Notes under the pieces: generated by a model
Seen by the model: the letters and a program-made list of their open reading frames with translations, nothing else
What the model was told of the DNA's origin: nothing
Databases searched by the model: none
From: Vibrio plantisponsor
GTDB lineage: Bacteria; Pseudomonadota; Gammaproteobacteria; Enterobacterales; Vibrionaceae
Direction: 5' to 3'
DNA length: 64,000 nucleotides
Assembly: GCF_013041605.1 (NCBI RefSeq)
Contig: NZ_JABEQC010000001.1
Span: forward strand, 248,001 to 312,000
Position numbers and translations under genes: made by a program
Shown here: positions 43,787 to 53,220 of the stretch, piece by piece
How the letters are laid out: each line of letters opens with the position of its first letter
Position numbering within the stretch: the first letter of the stretch is position 1

Positions 43787-44695
43787 GTGTCGAGTCTAGT
43801 GATTAAAAGAAGCATTTCGTTAGTGACCATGCCCGAACTTTTACTACTGTTGGTAGCGATTGTTTGGGGCACCAGCTATGGATTAACCAAAAGCGCCATC
43901 GCTTTTACAAGTATCTCTTTATTTATTGCTATTCGATTTGGGCTCACGTTCCTTCTGCTTCTTCCTGTAGTCGTAAAAGATTTTAAGCAAGGCAAAAACA
44001 AAGATTGGAAAGTGGCGCTTCCAACGGGAGCAATTTTGGCACTGATATTCTTTTTTGAAGTGTACGGTGTATCTCAAACAACCGCTTCTAATGCTGCCTT
44101 CCTCATTAGTTTGAATGTGATATTTACCGCCTTAGTCGATAGTCTGCTCAGCAAAAACAAACCAAGCCAAAGCCTGATGTTGCTGTCGGTGATCAGTACT
44201 GTTGGCGTGCTTCTTCTCACATACCATCAAGATTTCGGTATTTCACTTAACAGTGGCGATCTCTGCATTCTCACAGCCGCAGCTCTAAGAGCTCTAATGG
44301 TAACCATGACCAAAAAGCTCACAGACAAAAAGCAGATAACCAATACAGCGTTAACCTGTATCCAAGCCTTCGTCGTTGCATTTAGTGCTTATTTAGTCGG
44401 TACTTTAATCACAAAAGAGCCCGCCACCCAAATCCCTTACGATAGAGAGTTCTGGCTAATTACGGCTTTTCTGGTGCTGTTTTGTACCCTGTTTGCTTTC
44501 TATGCGCAGAACTACGCGGTAAGGAAAATATCACCCACGAAAGCGTCACTGCTAATGGGCAGTGAACCCCTATTCGGAGCCATCTTCTCAATGATGTGGT
44601 TAAACGAAACGTTGACCTACGTTCAATGGTTGGGCGCGTCGATTTTGCTGGCTTCTGTGTTGGCTGCATCGGTCAACAAACCAGACAAGATTTAA
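43787..44695 (+). CDS. EamA/DMT-family inner-membrane transporter
   Basis: 302 residues from GTG 43787. Ten hydrophobic segments arranged as two EamA repeats are visible: one starts at PELLLLLVAIVWGTSYG and the other around NSGDLCILTAAALRALM. The GTG has AAAGGA 8 nt upstream; ATG 43829 would give 288 residues. DMT permeases export metabolites, amino acids or drugs. The substrate is unknown here. It is paired with the divergent LysR gene. Confidence 0.82.
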   Translation: MSSLVIKRSISLVTMPELLLLLVAIVWGTSYGLTKSAIAFTSISLFIAIRFGLTFLLLLPVVVKDFKQGKNKDWKVALPTGAILALIFFFEVYGVSQTTASNAAFLISLNVIFTALVDSLLSKNKPSQSLMLLSVISTVGVLLLTYHQDFGISLNSGDLCILTAAALRALMVTMTKKLTDKKQITNTALTCIQAFVVAFSAYLVGTLITKEPATQIPYDREFWLITAFLVLFCTLFAFYAQNYAVRKISPTKASLLMGSEPLFGAIFSMMWLNETLTYVQWLGASILLASVLAASVNKPDKI

Positions 44696-44719
44696 AGCTC
44701 TTGAGTCACTTAGCCCACA

Positions 44720-45226
44720 TCATAATGGCTGGGACATTCTGATCAGGTCCCAGTTCTTACCTTTGAAGTAACGTAAGCCACTGACTGTTTCATAAGGCTT
44801 AAAACCCAGTTTTTCATAGCAAGCAATCGCTGAATGATTGTGCGCGAAAACCGCGAGCGAGAGGGTTTGTGGTTCATCAACCATTTTGGCCTTAACGATA
44901 GCTAGCTCAAGCATAGTGGCAGCATAGCCTTTACCGCGACATGTCGGGTGAATAAACACTCGACACAACCTTTGTTCGCAATCCGACACTTTAAACAGCT
45001 CAATAAAACCCACCATCTCGCCATTCACCACAAATAAAAACGGTGTTGGCGCCTGTTTTCCATAGTGCGTTTCAAGTTGCTCAACCGTTAACGGGTATTC
45101 AAACTGAGGTCCACCCCAAAGGTAATTCAACTCGTCTGAATCAATCCATTCAATCAATAATGAATAATGCTGAGGCTCAAATTCAATCAATTGGGCGTTT
45201 AAATCACGTTGCTGTTCTGTTTCCAT
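44720..45226 (-). CDS. GNAT-family N-acetyltransferase
   Basis: 168 residues. The acetyl-CoA site is in RVFIHPTCRGKGYAATMLELA (about 89-109) with the R-x2-G-x-G/A pyrophosphate loop as CRGKGYA, followed by FAHNHSAIACYEKLGFKPYE (about 127-146). The substrate cannot be told. The gene stands alone between the EamA gene and modC. Confidence 0.87.
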   Translation of the reverse strand: METEQQRDLNAQLIEFEPQHYSLLIEWIDSDELNYLWGGPQFEYPLTVEQLETHYGKQAPTPFLFVVNGEMVGFIELFKVSDCEQRLCRVFIHPTCRGKGYAATMLELAIVKAKMVDEPQTLSLAVFAHNHSAIACYEKLGFKPYETVSGLRYFKGKNWDLIRMSQPL

Positions 45227-45300
45227 TTTGCATTCTTACTCAATGTTCCATATGAACCCAACACTATTGGAGTTCTAACAAAATGCAAGTTGAACAGACT

Positions 45301-46398
45301 TCAAGACAGCGCGACCGATTTCACTAACGCCCATACTTTTAAGCCTTGGGTGAGGTTCAGTTCGTACAGCGATTTTAGGGTGATTTTAGAGAGCAGACGC
45401 TGTTGATTTTCCAGCTCTAACACCACCAGCGCCTGTCCATCTTCGGCAAGAGTGGTCTGAATATCGATGATGGTTGCGCGAAAGCGGTTTAGCACTGTGG
45501 AAAACTTAGGTTCTTCAAGAGAAAGCCCTACATCGGATGCCAGAATACGACAGCGATAAGTAACACCCTGCTCGGCAATGTACCCTACCGCCCATATGGT
45601 TAAACCGTCACAATCCAGTTCAGTCATCCGATTTTCATGCATCGCAACCACATTGGTATCAAACACACTGCCAATTTCATCACCGAACAGTGCATCAAAT
45701 TTAGGGTCAGACATAATGCTGTGGGCACTGCCACTCGCCAGTATCGATCCTTTATCAAACAACACAATGTGATCCGCGAGTCGTGCCAGTTCTTGCATGG
45801 AATGAGTGACGTAGAGAATAGGCAGATCTAATTCTCGATGCAGACGTTCAAGATAAGGCAAAAACTCCTGTTTGCGAGGTTGGTCGAGTGCTGACAGAGG
45901 CTCATCCATCAATAGAAGTTTAGGGCTTGTTAGCAAAGCTCGCCCTATCGCAACGCGCTGCTTTTCCCCACCAGAGAGCTGAGCCGGATAGCGATTTAAC
46001 AGCGGTGTGATACCCAGAAGTTCTGTCACTTCATCAAAACTGACGTGCCGCTTATTGACCGCAATACGTTTTGCACCGAACTGCAAGTTCGCTTCCACTG
46101 TTAGATGAGGAAACAAGCCCGGCTCTTGAAACACATAGCCTAAATCGCGCTTATAAGTAGGCACAAATTGTTGGCTATCACTGCACTGCCACACCTCTCC
46201 CGCAACAGACACTTTGCCCTGATCCAATTTTTCTAACCCAGCAATCGCTCTGAGGCAAGTAGTCTTGCCGCAGCCAGAATGACCAAAGAACACTGTAATG
46301 CCCTGCGCGGGTAGAGTCAGGTTGGCGTCTAAACTGAAATCCGCATAACGAATAGTCAACTCAGCGGTAATGTGCGACCTAGAGACAGACATAGGCAT
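45301..46398 (-). CDS. modC: Molybdate ABC transporter ATP-binding protein, ModC
   Basis: 365 residues. Walker A is GHSGCGKTT (about 39-47), the Q-loop VFQEPGLFPH, the signature LSGGEKQRVAIGRAL (about 137) and Walker B LLLMDEPLSALD. The C-terminal quarter (TVLNRFRATIIDIQTT onward) is a TOBE/Mop molybdate-binding domain typical of ModC. The ATG lies directly after the modB stop (zero gap). It is the last gene of modABC behind nifM. Confidence 0.95.
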   Translation of the reverse strand: MPMSVSRSHITAELTIRYADFSLDANLTLPAQGITVFFGHSGCGKTTCLRAIAGLEKLDQGKVSVAGEVWQCSDSQQFVPTYKRDLGYVFQEPGLFPHLTVEANLQFGAKRIAVNKRHVSFDEVTELLGITPLLNRYPAQLSGGEKQRVAIGRALLTSPKLLLMDEPLSALDQPRKQEFLPYLERLHRELDLPILYVTHSMQELARLADHIVLFDKGSILASGSAHSIMSDPKFDALFGDEIGSVFDTNVVAMHENRMTELDCDGLTIWAVGYIAEQGVTYRCRILASDVGLSLEEPKFSTVLNRFRATIIDIQTTLAEDGQALVVLELENQQRLLSKITLKSLYELNLTQGLKVWALVKSVALS

Positions 46399-47076
46399 CT
46401 ACCCTAGCCTTTGCTGATGTTTTTGGTTTAACCAATGAATCAGCAACAAAGCGACAAATGAAAATGCCACTAGCCCGCCAGACAAGATATGTGCATTAAG
46501 ATATTCCAACGCTTCGACATTGTTATAGATTTCAACCGACATAACCCGAGTCTGTCCCGGAATATTCCCACCTATCATTAACACCACACCAAACTCGCCG
46601 AGCGTATGACAAAAACCCATGATGGCAGCTGAAAAGACTCCGGGCCAAGCCAAAGGCAAGGTGACATTGAAAAAAGTATCAATTGGAGAAGCTCGAAGTG
46701 TGGCGGCCACTTCCATCGGTCTTCGACCAATAGCGAGAAATGAATTTTTAAGAGGCTGAATAACAAAAGGAAACGAATGTAAGGTACAGGCGATGGCAAT
46801 GCCAGTGAACGTAAAGGGCAGTTGGGCAACGCCAAGTTGATTTAAAGTTCTTCCAACCCAACCAACCGGTCCCAACAACAAAAGCAGATAAAAACCTAGA
46901 ACGGTAGGCGGCAAAACTAATGGCAACATCAACACTGCTTCTACTACACCTTTCACGCGCGAACTAGAATGGCAGAGCCACCACGCGATCGGGACACCAA
47001 GCAGTAGCAGTGTCACCATAACCACAAAGGCTAGTTTGAGTGTGGTTGTTATCACCACCGTATCGACGACTAACAT
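46399..47076 (-). CDS. modB: Molybdate ABC transporter permease, ModB
   Basis: 225 residues with five hydrophobic segments. ModB features are VLMLPLVLPPTVLGFYLLLL (about 47-66) and the EAA-type loop RRPMEVAATLRASPIDTFFNVTLP (about 140-163) that couples to ModC. It ends flush with the modC start and lies 36 bp after modA. Confidence 0.95.
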   Translation of the reverse strand: MLVVDTVVITTTLKLAFVVMVTLLLLGVPIAWWLCHSSSRVKGVVEAVLMLPLVLPPTVLGFYLLLLLGPVGWVGRTLNQLGVAQLPFTFTGIAIACTLHSFPFVIQPLKNSFLAIGRRPMEVAATLRASPIDTFFNVTLPLAWPGVFSAAIMGFCHTLGEFGVVLMIGGNIPGQTRVMSVEIYNNVEALEYLNAHILSGGLVAFSFVALLLIHWLNQKHQQRLG

Positions 47077-47112
47077 AGCGCTTTGCCTCTACCTTCAGTG
47101 CCACTTAATTCA

Positions 47113-47877
47113 CTACTGCAAGTAGCCAAAGCTAGAGACAATTTTCTGAGCGAGCTCCGTTGAATAGTATTCAAGGAAAGCATCAATTGCGACTTTATCA
47201 ACACCGGATTTGAGCGTTACCGCAGCCTGTTCAATCGGTTCGTAATCGGATTCTGGAACTTCCCAGAATGAACCGCCGATGTATTGACCATTTTTAAACA
47301 CTTGAGATTTAGCCACCATCCCTAACTGCGCGTTGCCAGTAGAGAGAAATTGATAAGTAGGATTCAAGCCTTTACCCATCACGATTTTCGGCGTCATGCT
47401 CTCCCATAATCCCATTTTGGTTAACGCTTGTTGAGCCGCCAAACCGTACGGCGCAAGTTTAGGGTCGGCAATGGCGAAGTGGGTGTAATCACCTGACAGC
47501 ATGTGCTGTTTTACGTCATAGTTAGCTTCATTTGACCACAGTACCAATACCCCTTTCGCATAAACAAACTGCTCGAAACCCAACCCTTCATTGACCAATT
47601 TTTCAGGGCGAACGGTATCTGCAGCAAGAAACAGATCAAACGGAGCGCCGTTCACAATTTGGGCATACAACTGCCCTGTAGAACCTGTACTGACATTCAA
47701 CTGAAACCCCGACACTTTGGCAAAATCTTCTACCAGCATCTGAATAGGTCCATAAAAGTTATTGGCAACCGCTAAGGTGCCATCTTCTGCATGAACAGAT
47801 AACGAGCCCAAAATAAGACTGACAAAACAGAGTGAACGCACAATAAAACCTACAATAACGCGATGAAATCCTTTCAT
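47113..47877 (-). CDS. modA: Periplasmic molybdate-binding protein, ModA
   Basis: 254 residues with a signal peptide (cleavage after SVHA, about 30). The mature protein has ModA landmarks VANNFYGPIQMLVEDFAK (about 37-54), STGSTGQLYAQIVNGAPFDLFLAAD (read in parts, about 62-88) and ADPKLAPYGLAAQQAL (about 147-162). It supplies Mo for FeMo-co. It is on the same strand as nifM with a 113-bp gap without an obvious terminator, so it may be cotranscribed with the nif operon. Confidence 0.94.
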   Translation of the reverse strand: MKGFHRVIVGFIVRSLCFVSLILGSLSVHAEDGTLAVANNFYGPIQMLVEDFAKVSGFQLNVSTGSTGQLYAQIVNGAPFDLFLAADTVRPEKLVNEGLGFEQFVYAKGVLVLWSNEANYDVKQHMLSGDYTHFAIADPKLAPYGLAAQQALTKMGLWESMTPKIVMGKGLNPTYQFLSTGNAQLGMVAKSQVFKNGQYIGGSFWEVPESDYEPIEQAAVTLKSGVDKVAIDAFLEYYSTELAQKIVSSFGYLQ

Positions 47878-47990
47878 TTATTTATCCTTACCTAAACATC
47901 AAAAAACGAAGCTTCAAAGAGGTCTCTTTCTAACCTGCAACCTCGCTGTCACTGCCTAAAAGAAACAGGGGCAAAGAGAAAAGTAGAGCT

Positions 47991-48836
47991 TCAACTGCAC
48001 AGTGGATCAGAGTGCAATAACTGGCTAATCCACTGCTTTTGCAAAAATTGGCGCGCACGTTGCTCATGCTTTCTTTGCAAAAACGGATAAGCTTCTTCAA
48101 ACGTTGCGGTTCTAGCGCCCTTATGTTGATGCACACGCACCAGATGAAAGCCGAGCTCGGTCTCAATCACCTCACTCACTTCGCCGTTGTTCAAATCAAA
48201 TAGGCTTGCGGCAATTTGTGGGTAGAGTTTGGTCTCTTCACACCAGCCTAAATAGCCGTTAGACATGGCACTCGGGCATTCCGAATACTTCAATGCCAGC
48301 GTGCCAAACGCGGTGTACTCGCACTGCTTTTTTACATCGTGGATACGACGCCAAGCTTCATCGCGATGATTTTCTGAAAACTCGTCGTTAACCGTGATGA
48401 GAATTTGGCTCATTTCCCACACATTGCTACGGGAAAACTCATTCGGATGGGTGTTGAAATATTCCATCGCTGTTGCAAGTTCAAGCTCTGGAATGTCTTG
48501 AGAAATAAGCTCCATGACTTTTTCACACTTCAGTTCTTCACTTAAAACCTGCTTGAGCTGACCTTCTGTCAAATGCTGCCCCTGCATCGCAGTTTTGAAC
48601 TCACTGTGGGATTGATAGCCTTCAACGAGCTTGTCAAAAGCCGCTTCAATTTCGAATGCGGATACTGAAACAAGATTGGCTTCACTGCTACCGAGTATGG
48701 CTTTTTGTACCCGAAACAGACGTTCAACTTGCTCATCCACTTTGACCCTTTGCATGCTTGAAAGCCATTCAGGGTTAAGTTTGTACATATCGGTGGCGAT
48801 TTTGGCGGTTAAATAATTGCGTTGATAAGCTTCCAT
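47991..48836 (-). CDS. nifM: NifM, peptidyl-prolyl isomerase for nitrogenase Fe protein
   Basis: 281 residues. The N-terminal helical part is family-specific. The parvulin domain is in the C-terminal half (SNVWEMSQILITVNDEF about 135-151, FGTLALKYSECPSAMSNGYLGWC about 185-208, LGFHLVRVHQHKGAR near 242-256). NifM matures NifH. GGGAGG lies 5 nt before the ATG. The gene starts 14 bp after nifZ. Confidence 0.93.
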   Translation of the reverse strand: MEAYQRNYLTAKIATDMYKLNPEWLSSMQRVKVDEQVERLFRVQKAILGSSEANLVSVSAFEIEAAFDKLVEGYQSHSEFKTAMQGQHLTEGQLKQVLSEELKCEKVMELISQDIPELELATAMEYFNTHPNEFSRSNVWEMSQILITVNDEFSENHRDEAWRRIHDVKKQCEYTAFGTLALKYSECPSAMSNGYLGWCEETKLYPQIAASLFDLNNGEVSEVIETELGFHLVRVHQHKGARTATFEEAYPFLQRKHEQRARQFLQKQWISQLLHSDPLCS

Positions 48837-48850
48837 GCTTTCCTCCCTAA

Positions 48851-49312
48851 TTAAGCGACAGGCTCCAGTCGGGTTGAATCGAGTTTGACTAAGTGCGCAC
48901 CAAATTTAACTTCGAAACTCACCGTGCCATCTTCTAAGTCTCGATAGACTCGGTGAACCTCAATCACATCGCCCTTATTGGCTAATGGTTCACCAAACAT
49001 ACGTAAGCTACAGGTCAGTTTGGCTTTGTCTAATGAGCGAAAAAGACATGGAACCCAAGCCAATTCAGCATCGATCACTTCGCTATCTCGTACTCCGATC
49101 ACTCGATTTTGCGTTGGAATAAATACCTGATAGATCACCTGTGTTTGCAAGAAATATCCGTAGCTACGAACAATGCCGACGCTTCCTGCTTCCACTAACA
49201 AGTCCCCTTTAGCAAAGTCCTGAAAGCTACCGTCATTACGGATATTACGCACAATTCTGACTTCGCTTCCTGGAGCAAAACGCACTGTGTCGGAGGCGTA
49301 ATCCATGTCCAT
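48851..49312 (-). CDS. nifZ: NifZ, nitrogenase P-cluster maturation factor
   Basis: About 153 residues. NifZ helps form the second P-cluster of MoFe protein. The characteristic N-terminal SH3-like beta region is VRFAPGSEVRIVRNIRNDGS (about 8-27), with GSVGIVRSYGYFLQTQVIYQV (about 44-64). I chose ATG 49312 because AGGAG is 8 nt before it; a GTG at 49321 would overlap nifW by 4 bp. It is translationally linked to nifW. Confidence 0.92.
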   Translation of the reverse strand: MDMDYASDTVRFAPGSEVRIVRNIRNDGSFQDFAKGDLLVEAGSVGIVRSYGYFLQTQVIYQVFIPTQNRVIGVRDSEVIDAELAWVPCLFRSLDKAKLTCSLRMFGEPLANKGDVIEVHRVYRDLEDGTVSFEVKFGAHLVKLDSTRLEPVA

Positions 49313-49317
49313 TTCGT

Positions 49318-49617
49318 TCACTCCTGTTCACCAGATTCACTGCAATCGGAGGCACAGCTAGCGCAACCACCTGCCGAGATCATAGGCTCATGCCCTAAGC
49401 TGATTTGCTTATATGCCAAGCGAAGCGACTTCTGATAAGTGGCGTAATCAGCGTTTGGTTTGCAAGCCAATAACTTCTGAAACAAGCGCAGCAGTGGTAT
49501 ATGTTTTTTCTCCACCAGCTCTGGATCGTAATCAACAACGAAGTAGTCGAGAAAATCTTCTGCGGTTTCCAACAACGCCAGTTGCTCGGTGAAATCACTC
49601 TCTAACTCTAAATACAT
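49318..49617 (-). CDS. nifW: NifW, nitrogenase-protective protein, with a Cys-rich tail
   Basis: 99 residues. The NifW core (LESDFTEQLALLETAEDFLDYF, then FFxV..Y.PE-like VVDYDPELVEKKHIPLLRLFQ, about 4-46) is intact. The C-terminus GGCASCASDCSESGEQE carries three Cys in C-x2-C-x3-C, which the Klebsiella-type NifW I know lacks. ATG 49617 is preceded by TAGGG; the open frame begins at 49710, inside nifV. NifW is thought to associate with MoFe protein and protect it from oxygen. Confidence 0.88.
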   Translation of the reverse strand: MYLELESDFTEQLALLETAEDFLDYFVVDYDPELVEKKHIPLLRLFQKLLACKPNADYATYQKSLRLAYKQISLGHEPMISAGGCASCASDCSESGEQE

Positions 49618-49627
49618 ACCTGTAGCC

Positions 49628-50779
49628 CTACGCGATTTGCTGGTGATGGATGGCAAACTCGAGCAGATCGTCAGTGGTCGGAACGCTTTTACGCCGCTCA
49701 GACCAAACACGAAGCTGCTGTTTTATCTGCTCGCACTGCGACTCAGTGAGCACTATCCCCATATCGCGATAGATACGCATAATGGCACTGACGCCGGAAT
49801 GCTTGCCTAAGACAAAGTGGTGTTCGCGCCCCACTAATGAAGGCGAGAAACCCTGATAGTTATTGATGTCTTTCAGCAAGCCATCAACGTGAATTCCCGA
49901 CTCATGGGTGAACACCACATCGCCTGTGATCGCTTTTTGCGCTGTTTGAGGTCGCCCAGAAGCCAGATGTACGTAATTGCAAATGGTCGGTAGCTGGCGC
50001 AAATCAATGTTGCTAGGTGTCTGCTGCAACACTGTAAGCGCAACAGAGATCTCCTCCAATGCCGCGTTTCCCGCACGTTCTCCTAATCCATTTACCGTAG
50101 TGTTCACTGACGCAGCACCAGCACGAATGGCGGCTAACGAGTTCGCCGTCGCTAACCCAAGATCGTTGTGCGCATGCATTTCAATCTCTAGATCCGTATG
50201 GGCATGTAACTGAGTGATAACGTGGTAAGTCGAAAATGGGTCAAGGATGCCGTTGGTGTCAGCAAAACGAACTCGTTTTGCACCGCAACGTTCCGCCACT
50301 TCTGCAACCCGATAAAGCATATCGACCTCTGCACGCGAAGCATCCTCCATTCCCACGCAAACCTTCAAACCTGCATTTAACGCTTGGCTAATCACTCTTT
50401 CACAACGCTCAAACAACGCTTTAGGCGTCAGATTGAGTTTGCTGCGGATCTGCTGACTTGAGACTGGAATAGAGAGATCCACCCAATTTAAACCAAGACC
50501 GGAAGCGCAATGAACATCGTGCTCCAGCATCCGACACCAGCCCATAGTTCGCGCAGTACTAAGGGAGTGGCACACTGAACTAATGACGTATTGCTCTTCC
50601 GCTCCCATTGCGGGAATGCCCACTTCCAATTCAGGCACACCCGCCATTTCAAGCAGCATCGCAATATGCATTTTCTCTTCTATGGTGAACGCCACACCAG
50701 GTCCCTGCTCACCATCCCGAAGCGTGGTGTCATTAATAATGACTGACCTATGAATGGGTTCTGCTATCCCTGTAACCAT
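49628..50779 (-). CDS. nifV: NifV, homocitrate synthase
   Basis: 383 residues. NifV makes R-homocitrate, the organic ligand of FeMo-co, from 2-oxoglutarate and acetyl-CoA. The TIM-barrel signature INDTTLRDGEQGPGVAF (about 15-31) and the metal-binding EMHAHNDLGLATANSLAAI (about 199-217) are complete, as is VNTTVNGLGERAGNAALEEI (about 224-243). It lies 73 bp after nifS, a gap with a small inverted repeat (AGGGAA-TCC-TTCCCT, 50820-50834). It is followed 10 bp later by nifW. Confidence 0.96.
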   Translation of the reverse strand: MVTGIAEPIHRSVIINDTTLRDGEQGPGVAFTIEEKMHIAMLLEMAGVPELEVGIPAMGAEEQYVISSVCHSLSTARTMGWCRMLEHDVHCASGLGLNWVDLSIPVSSQQIRSKLNLTPKALFERCERVISQALNAGLKVCVGMEDASRAEVDMLYRVAEVAERCGAKRVRFADTNGILDPFSTYHVITQLHAHTDLEIEMHAHNDLGLATANSLAAIRAGAASVNTTVNGLGERAGNAALEEISVALTVLQQTPSNIDLRQLPTICNYVHLASGRPQTAQKAITGDVVFTHESGIHVDGLLKDINNYQGFSPSLVGREHHFVLGKHSGVSAIMRIYRDMGIVLTESQCEQIKQQLRVWSERRKSVPTTDDLLEFAIHHQQIA

Positions 50780-50852
50780 ACATGCACCATCCCTTTGCTC
50801 ACTGATATTTAATCACTACAGGGAATCCTTCCCTAATCACCGCACACCTCTA

Positions 50853-52070
50853 TCAGGCATACGTTGGAGCAAACTCTTCAACGTTACCCGCATTGGCGGC
50901 GTTATCCCAATAAGGAGACATCTGGCGTAAGCGATGCACAATCGGAGGCAGTTGCTCAAGCACATAATCGATGTCGTCATCTTTGGTAAAACGAGATAGC
51001 GAGAAGCGCAAGGTGCCATGTGCCGCAGTAAATGGAATCTTCATCGCTTTCATCACGTGTGAAGGTTCTAACGAACCGGATGTACAAGCTGAGCCAGACG
51101 ACGCCGCGATACCCACTTGGTTCATCATTAACAAAAGGGCTTCACCTTCTATAAACTCAACCGCAATGTTGGTGGTGTTTGCGACACGCTGTTTAGGATT
51201 ACCCGTGACAAACGTATTCGGAATGCGAGCAAGTAAACCTTGCTCTAAGCGATCACGCAGCAGTTTGATGCGATGAAGCTCGGTATCAATAGCTTGATAA
51301 GCCAGTTCTGCCGCTTTACCCATCGCTATTGCAGATGCTGCATTTTCAGTTCCTGCTCTGCGACCGCGCTCCTGATGACCACCACGCAGTAATGGACGGA
51401 AACGCGTACCACGACGCAAGTACAAAGCGCCAATCCCTTTTGGAGCATGGAACTTGTGACCAGAAATCGACAGCATATCAATTTCGGTTTCATGCACGTT
51501 GATCATGCGTTTACCTGCCACCTGTACCGCGTCAACATGCATTTGTGCGCCGACAGTTTTTGCCATCATTGCCATCGATTCCACAGGGAACAGAGTGCCA
51601 GTTTCATTGTTTGCCCACATCATCGAAACAATCGCGACGTTTTCACTTAATGCTTGGGCATACGCTTCCAAATCGATATTGCCTTTACCGTCAACGCCAA
51701 TCCAATGCACCTTGTAGCCTTTACGTTCAAGGTTTTGACAAAGTTGTAAAGTAGCGGGATGTTCAACCACAGATGTTACGATTTCTCTGCGCTCGGGGTT
51801 GGCTTCCAATGCAGACAAGATAGCTGTTGTGGTCGCTTCAGTAGCACAAGAGGTAAAAACCACTTCACTTGAGTGCTGCGCGCCAAGAAGTTGCTGAACC
51901 TGTTCTCTTGCAATTTCCAGAGCCTGACCCACGCGAGCGCCTAAGCGATGAATAGATGAAGGGTTGCCATAAAATTCATCAAGATAAGGAATCATGACGT
52001 CCAAGACTCGTGGGTCTATACGAGTGGTAGCGTTGTTATCTAAATAGATCATCGGTTGGATACTAGACAT
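50853..52070 (-). CDS. nifS: NifS, cysteine desulfurase
   Basis: 405 residues. This PLP enzyme takes sulphur from cysteine for Nif[17 protein letters not shown] is at the start, [17 protein letters not shown] (about 200-216, PLP Lys in GHKFH) and SGSACTSGS (about 324-332, with the catalytic Cys) are in place. The start overlaps the nifU stop by 8 bp. There are a few extra residues before the usual N-terminus. Confidence 0.96.
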   Translation of the reverse strand: MSSIQPMIYLDNNATTRIDPRVLDVMIPYLDEFYGNPSSIHRLGARVGQALEIAREQVQQLLGAQHSSEVVFTSCATEATTTAILSALEANPERREIVTSVVEHPATLQLCQNLERKGYKVHWIGVDGKGNIDLEAYAQALSENVAIVSMMWANNETGTLFPVESMAMMAKTVGAQMHVDAVQVAGKRMINVHETEIDMLSISGHKFHAPKGIGALYLRRGTRFRPLLRGGHQERGRRAGTENAASAIAMGKAAELAYQAIDTELHRIKLLRDRLEQGLLARIPNTFVTGNPKQRVANTTNIAVEFIEGEALLLMMNQVGIAASSGSACTSGSLEPSHVMKAMKIPFTAAHGTLRFSLSRFTKDDDIDYVLEQLPPIVHRLRQMSPYWDNAANAGNVEEFAPTYA

Positions 52071-52998
52071 TGTAAGTTCCCTCTTTCTTTGCGGTCATTT
52101 GTGGGTCTTCTTGTACCGGAAATACGGTGTAAGACTCTCCCAAAGCTCGACTGATCTTATGTTCCACATTTGCCAATGTCAGACCTGATAAACCACATCC
52201 GGTACACGCACCAGTGAGTGAAACAAACACAACATAATCTTCCACATCGACTAAGCTGATATCCCCACCGTCGGCTTGTACCGCAGGGCGAACTTCTTCG
52301 ATAATTTTCTCAATCAGCGCAATGATCTCAGGACTTACAGACGCATCAACTCCAGAGTCTTTACTTGCTTCAACCGGTTTTATGGCGGGTTTCACGCTAG
52401 AATTTTTAGATAAGGCAGGGGCTTTTGCTCTTTCTGCCAAGCATTCTTCCAGCACCCATTCGATCTTTTCGTGGCAAGAGGTGCAAGCGCCGCCCGCTTT
52501 GGTGTAATTGACGACTTCCTCAAGAGTGGTGAGATTATTGGCGGCAACCACGCGTTTAATCATCAGGTCATCAATCGCGAAACACTTACAAATCAGCTCA
52601 CCTTCTTCGTGATCATCTTCCAGTGTTTCTCCGCGATAGTTCGCGACTGCTGCATGCAATGCTTCCATCCCCATAACCGAACAGTGCATTTTTTCTGGCG
52701 GTAAGCCATCAAGAAAGTCGGCAATGTCTTTGTTAGTGATAGCTAAAGCTTCATCTATCGATTTACCAATGATCATTTCAGTTAATGCAGAAGAAGATGC
52801 GATTGCACTACCACAACCAAAAGTTTGAAAACCTGCATCCTGAATAATGTCTGTTTCTGGGTCGACTTTGAGAGTCAAACTTAGAGCGTCACCACAGCTC
52901 AGGGAACCCACATCACCTCGGGCATTTGCCTCTGAAACCAATTTGGCATTTCTTGGGTTAAAGAAGTGCTCTTTAACTTTCTCTGAATAATCCCACAT
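52063..52998 (-). CDS. nifU: NifU, modular Fe-S scaffold for nitrogenase
   Basis: 311 residues with all three NifU domains. The N-terminal IscU-like domain (1-125) has the Cys residues SCGDA, GCGSA and MHCSVM. A central BFD-like [2Fe-2S] domain has CKCFAI and CTSCHEK (about 137-175), and the C-terminal Nfu domain CTGCGLSG (about 275-282). It assembles clusters for NifH, NifB and others with NifS. The SD AGGAGC is correctly placed. It is the first gene of nifUSVWZM, downstream of a sigma-54 promoter. Confidence 0.97.
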   Translation of the reverse strand: MWDYSEKVKEHFFNPRNAKLVSEANARGDVGSLSCGDALSLTLKVDPETDIIQDAGFQTFGCGSAIASSSALTEMIIGKSIDEALAITNKDIADFLDGLPPEKMHCSVMGMEALHAAVANYRGETLEDDHEEGELICKCFAIDDLMIKRVVAANNLTTLEEVVNYTKAGGACTSCHEKIEWVLEECLAERAKAPALSKNSSVKPAIKPVEASKDSGVDASVSPEIIALIEKIIEEVRPAVQADGGDISLVDVEDYVVFVSLTGACTGCGLSGLTLANVEHKISRALGESYTVFPVQEDPQMTAKKEGTYNV

Positions 52999-53111
52999 AA
53001 CCGCTCCTTCGTTTTTCCGACACCCGCTTCCATTGCGTTGGTTTGGTGCTTGACTGAAACCGTATTGTTACAACATCAACTTTTTCATAACGTCTTCATT
53101 GGCTAATCCAG

Positions 53112-53127
53112 TGCAATTACTAATCCA
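53112..53127 (-). promoter_or_regulatory. Sigma-54 promoter of nifUSVWZM(-modABC)
   Basis: The minus strand reads TGGATTAGTAATTGCA, GG and GC 10 bp apart with a consensus TTGCA. It lies about 115 bp before the nifU ATG. Confidence 0.82.
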
Positions 53128-53142
53128 GACCACAGCCCTCGC

Positions 53143-53155
53143 TAACAGGTTGATT
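53143..53155 (-). promoter_or_regulatory. IHF site between the nifU promoter and UAS
   Basis: The minus strand reads AATCAACCTGTTA, a perfect match to WATCAR-N4-TTR, located between the sigma-54 promoter and the NifA site. Confidence 0.6.
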
Positions 53156-53220
53156 TACTATATAAATTTGAATAAGGTCACAAAACGACCAGAGATAAAA
53201 CGACAATTTGTCGCTTTGTT

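Noticed and set aside
47878..47990. Separate NifA/sigma-54 promoter or ModE box for modA
   Set aside because: No GC-N10-CC (reverse -12/-24) pattern and no TATAT-type palindrome was found in this gap.
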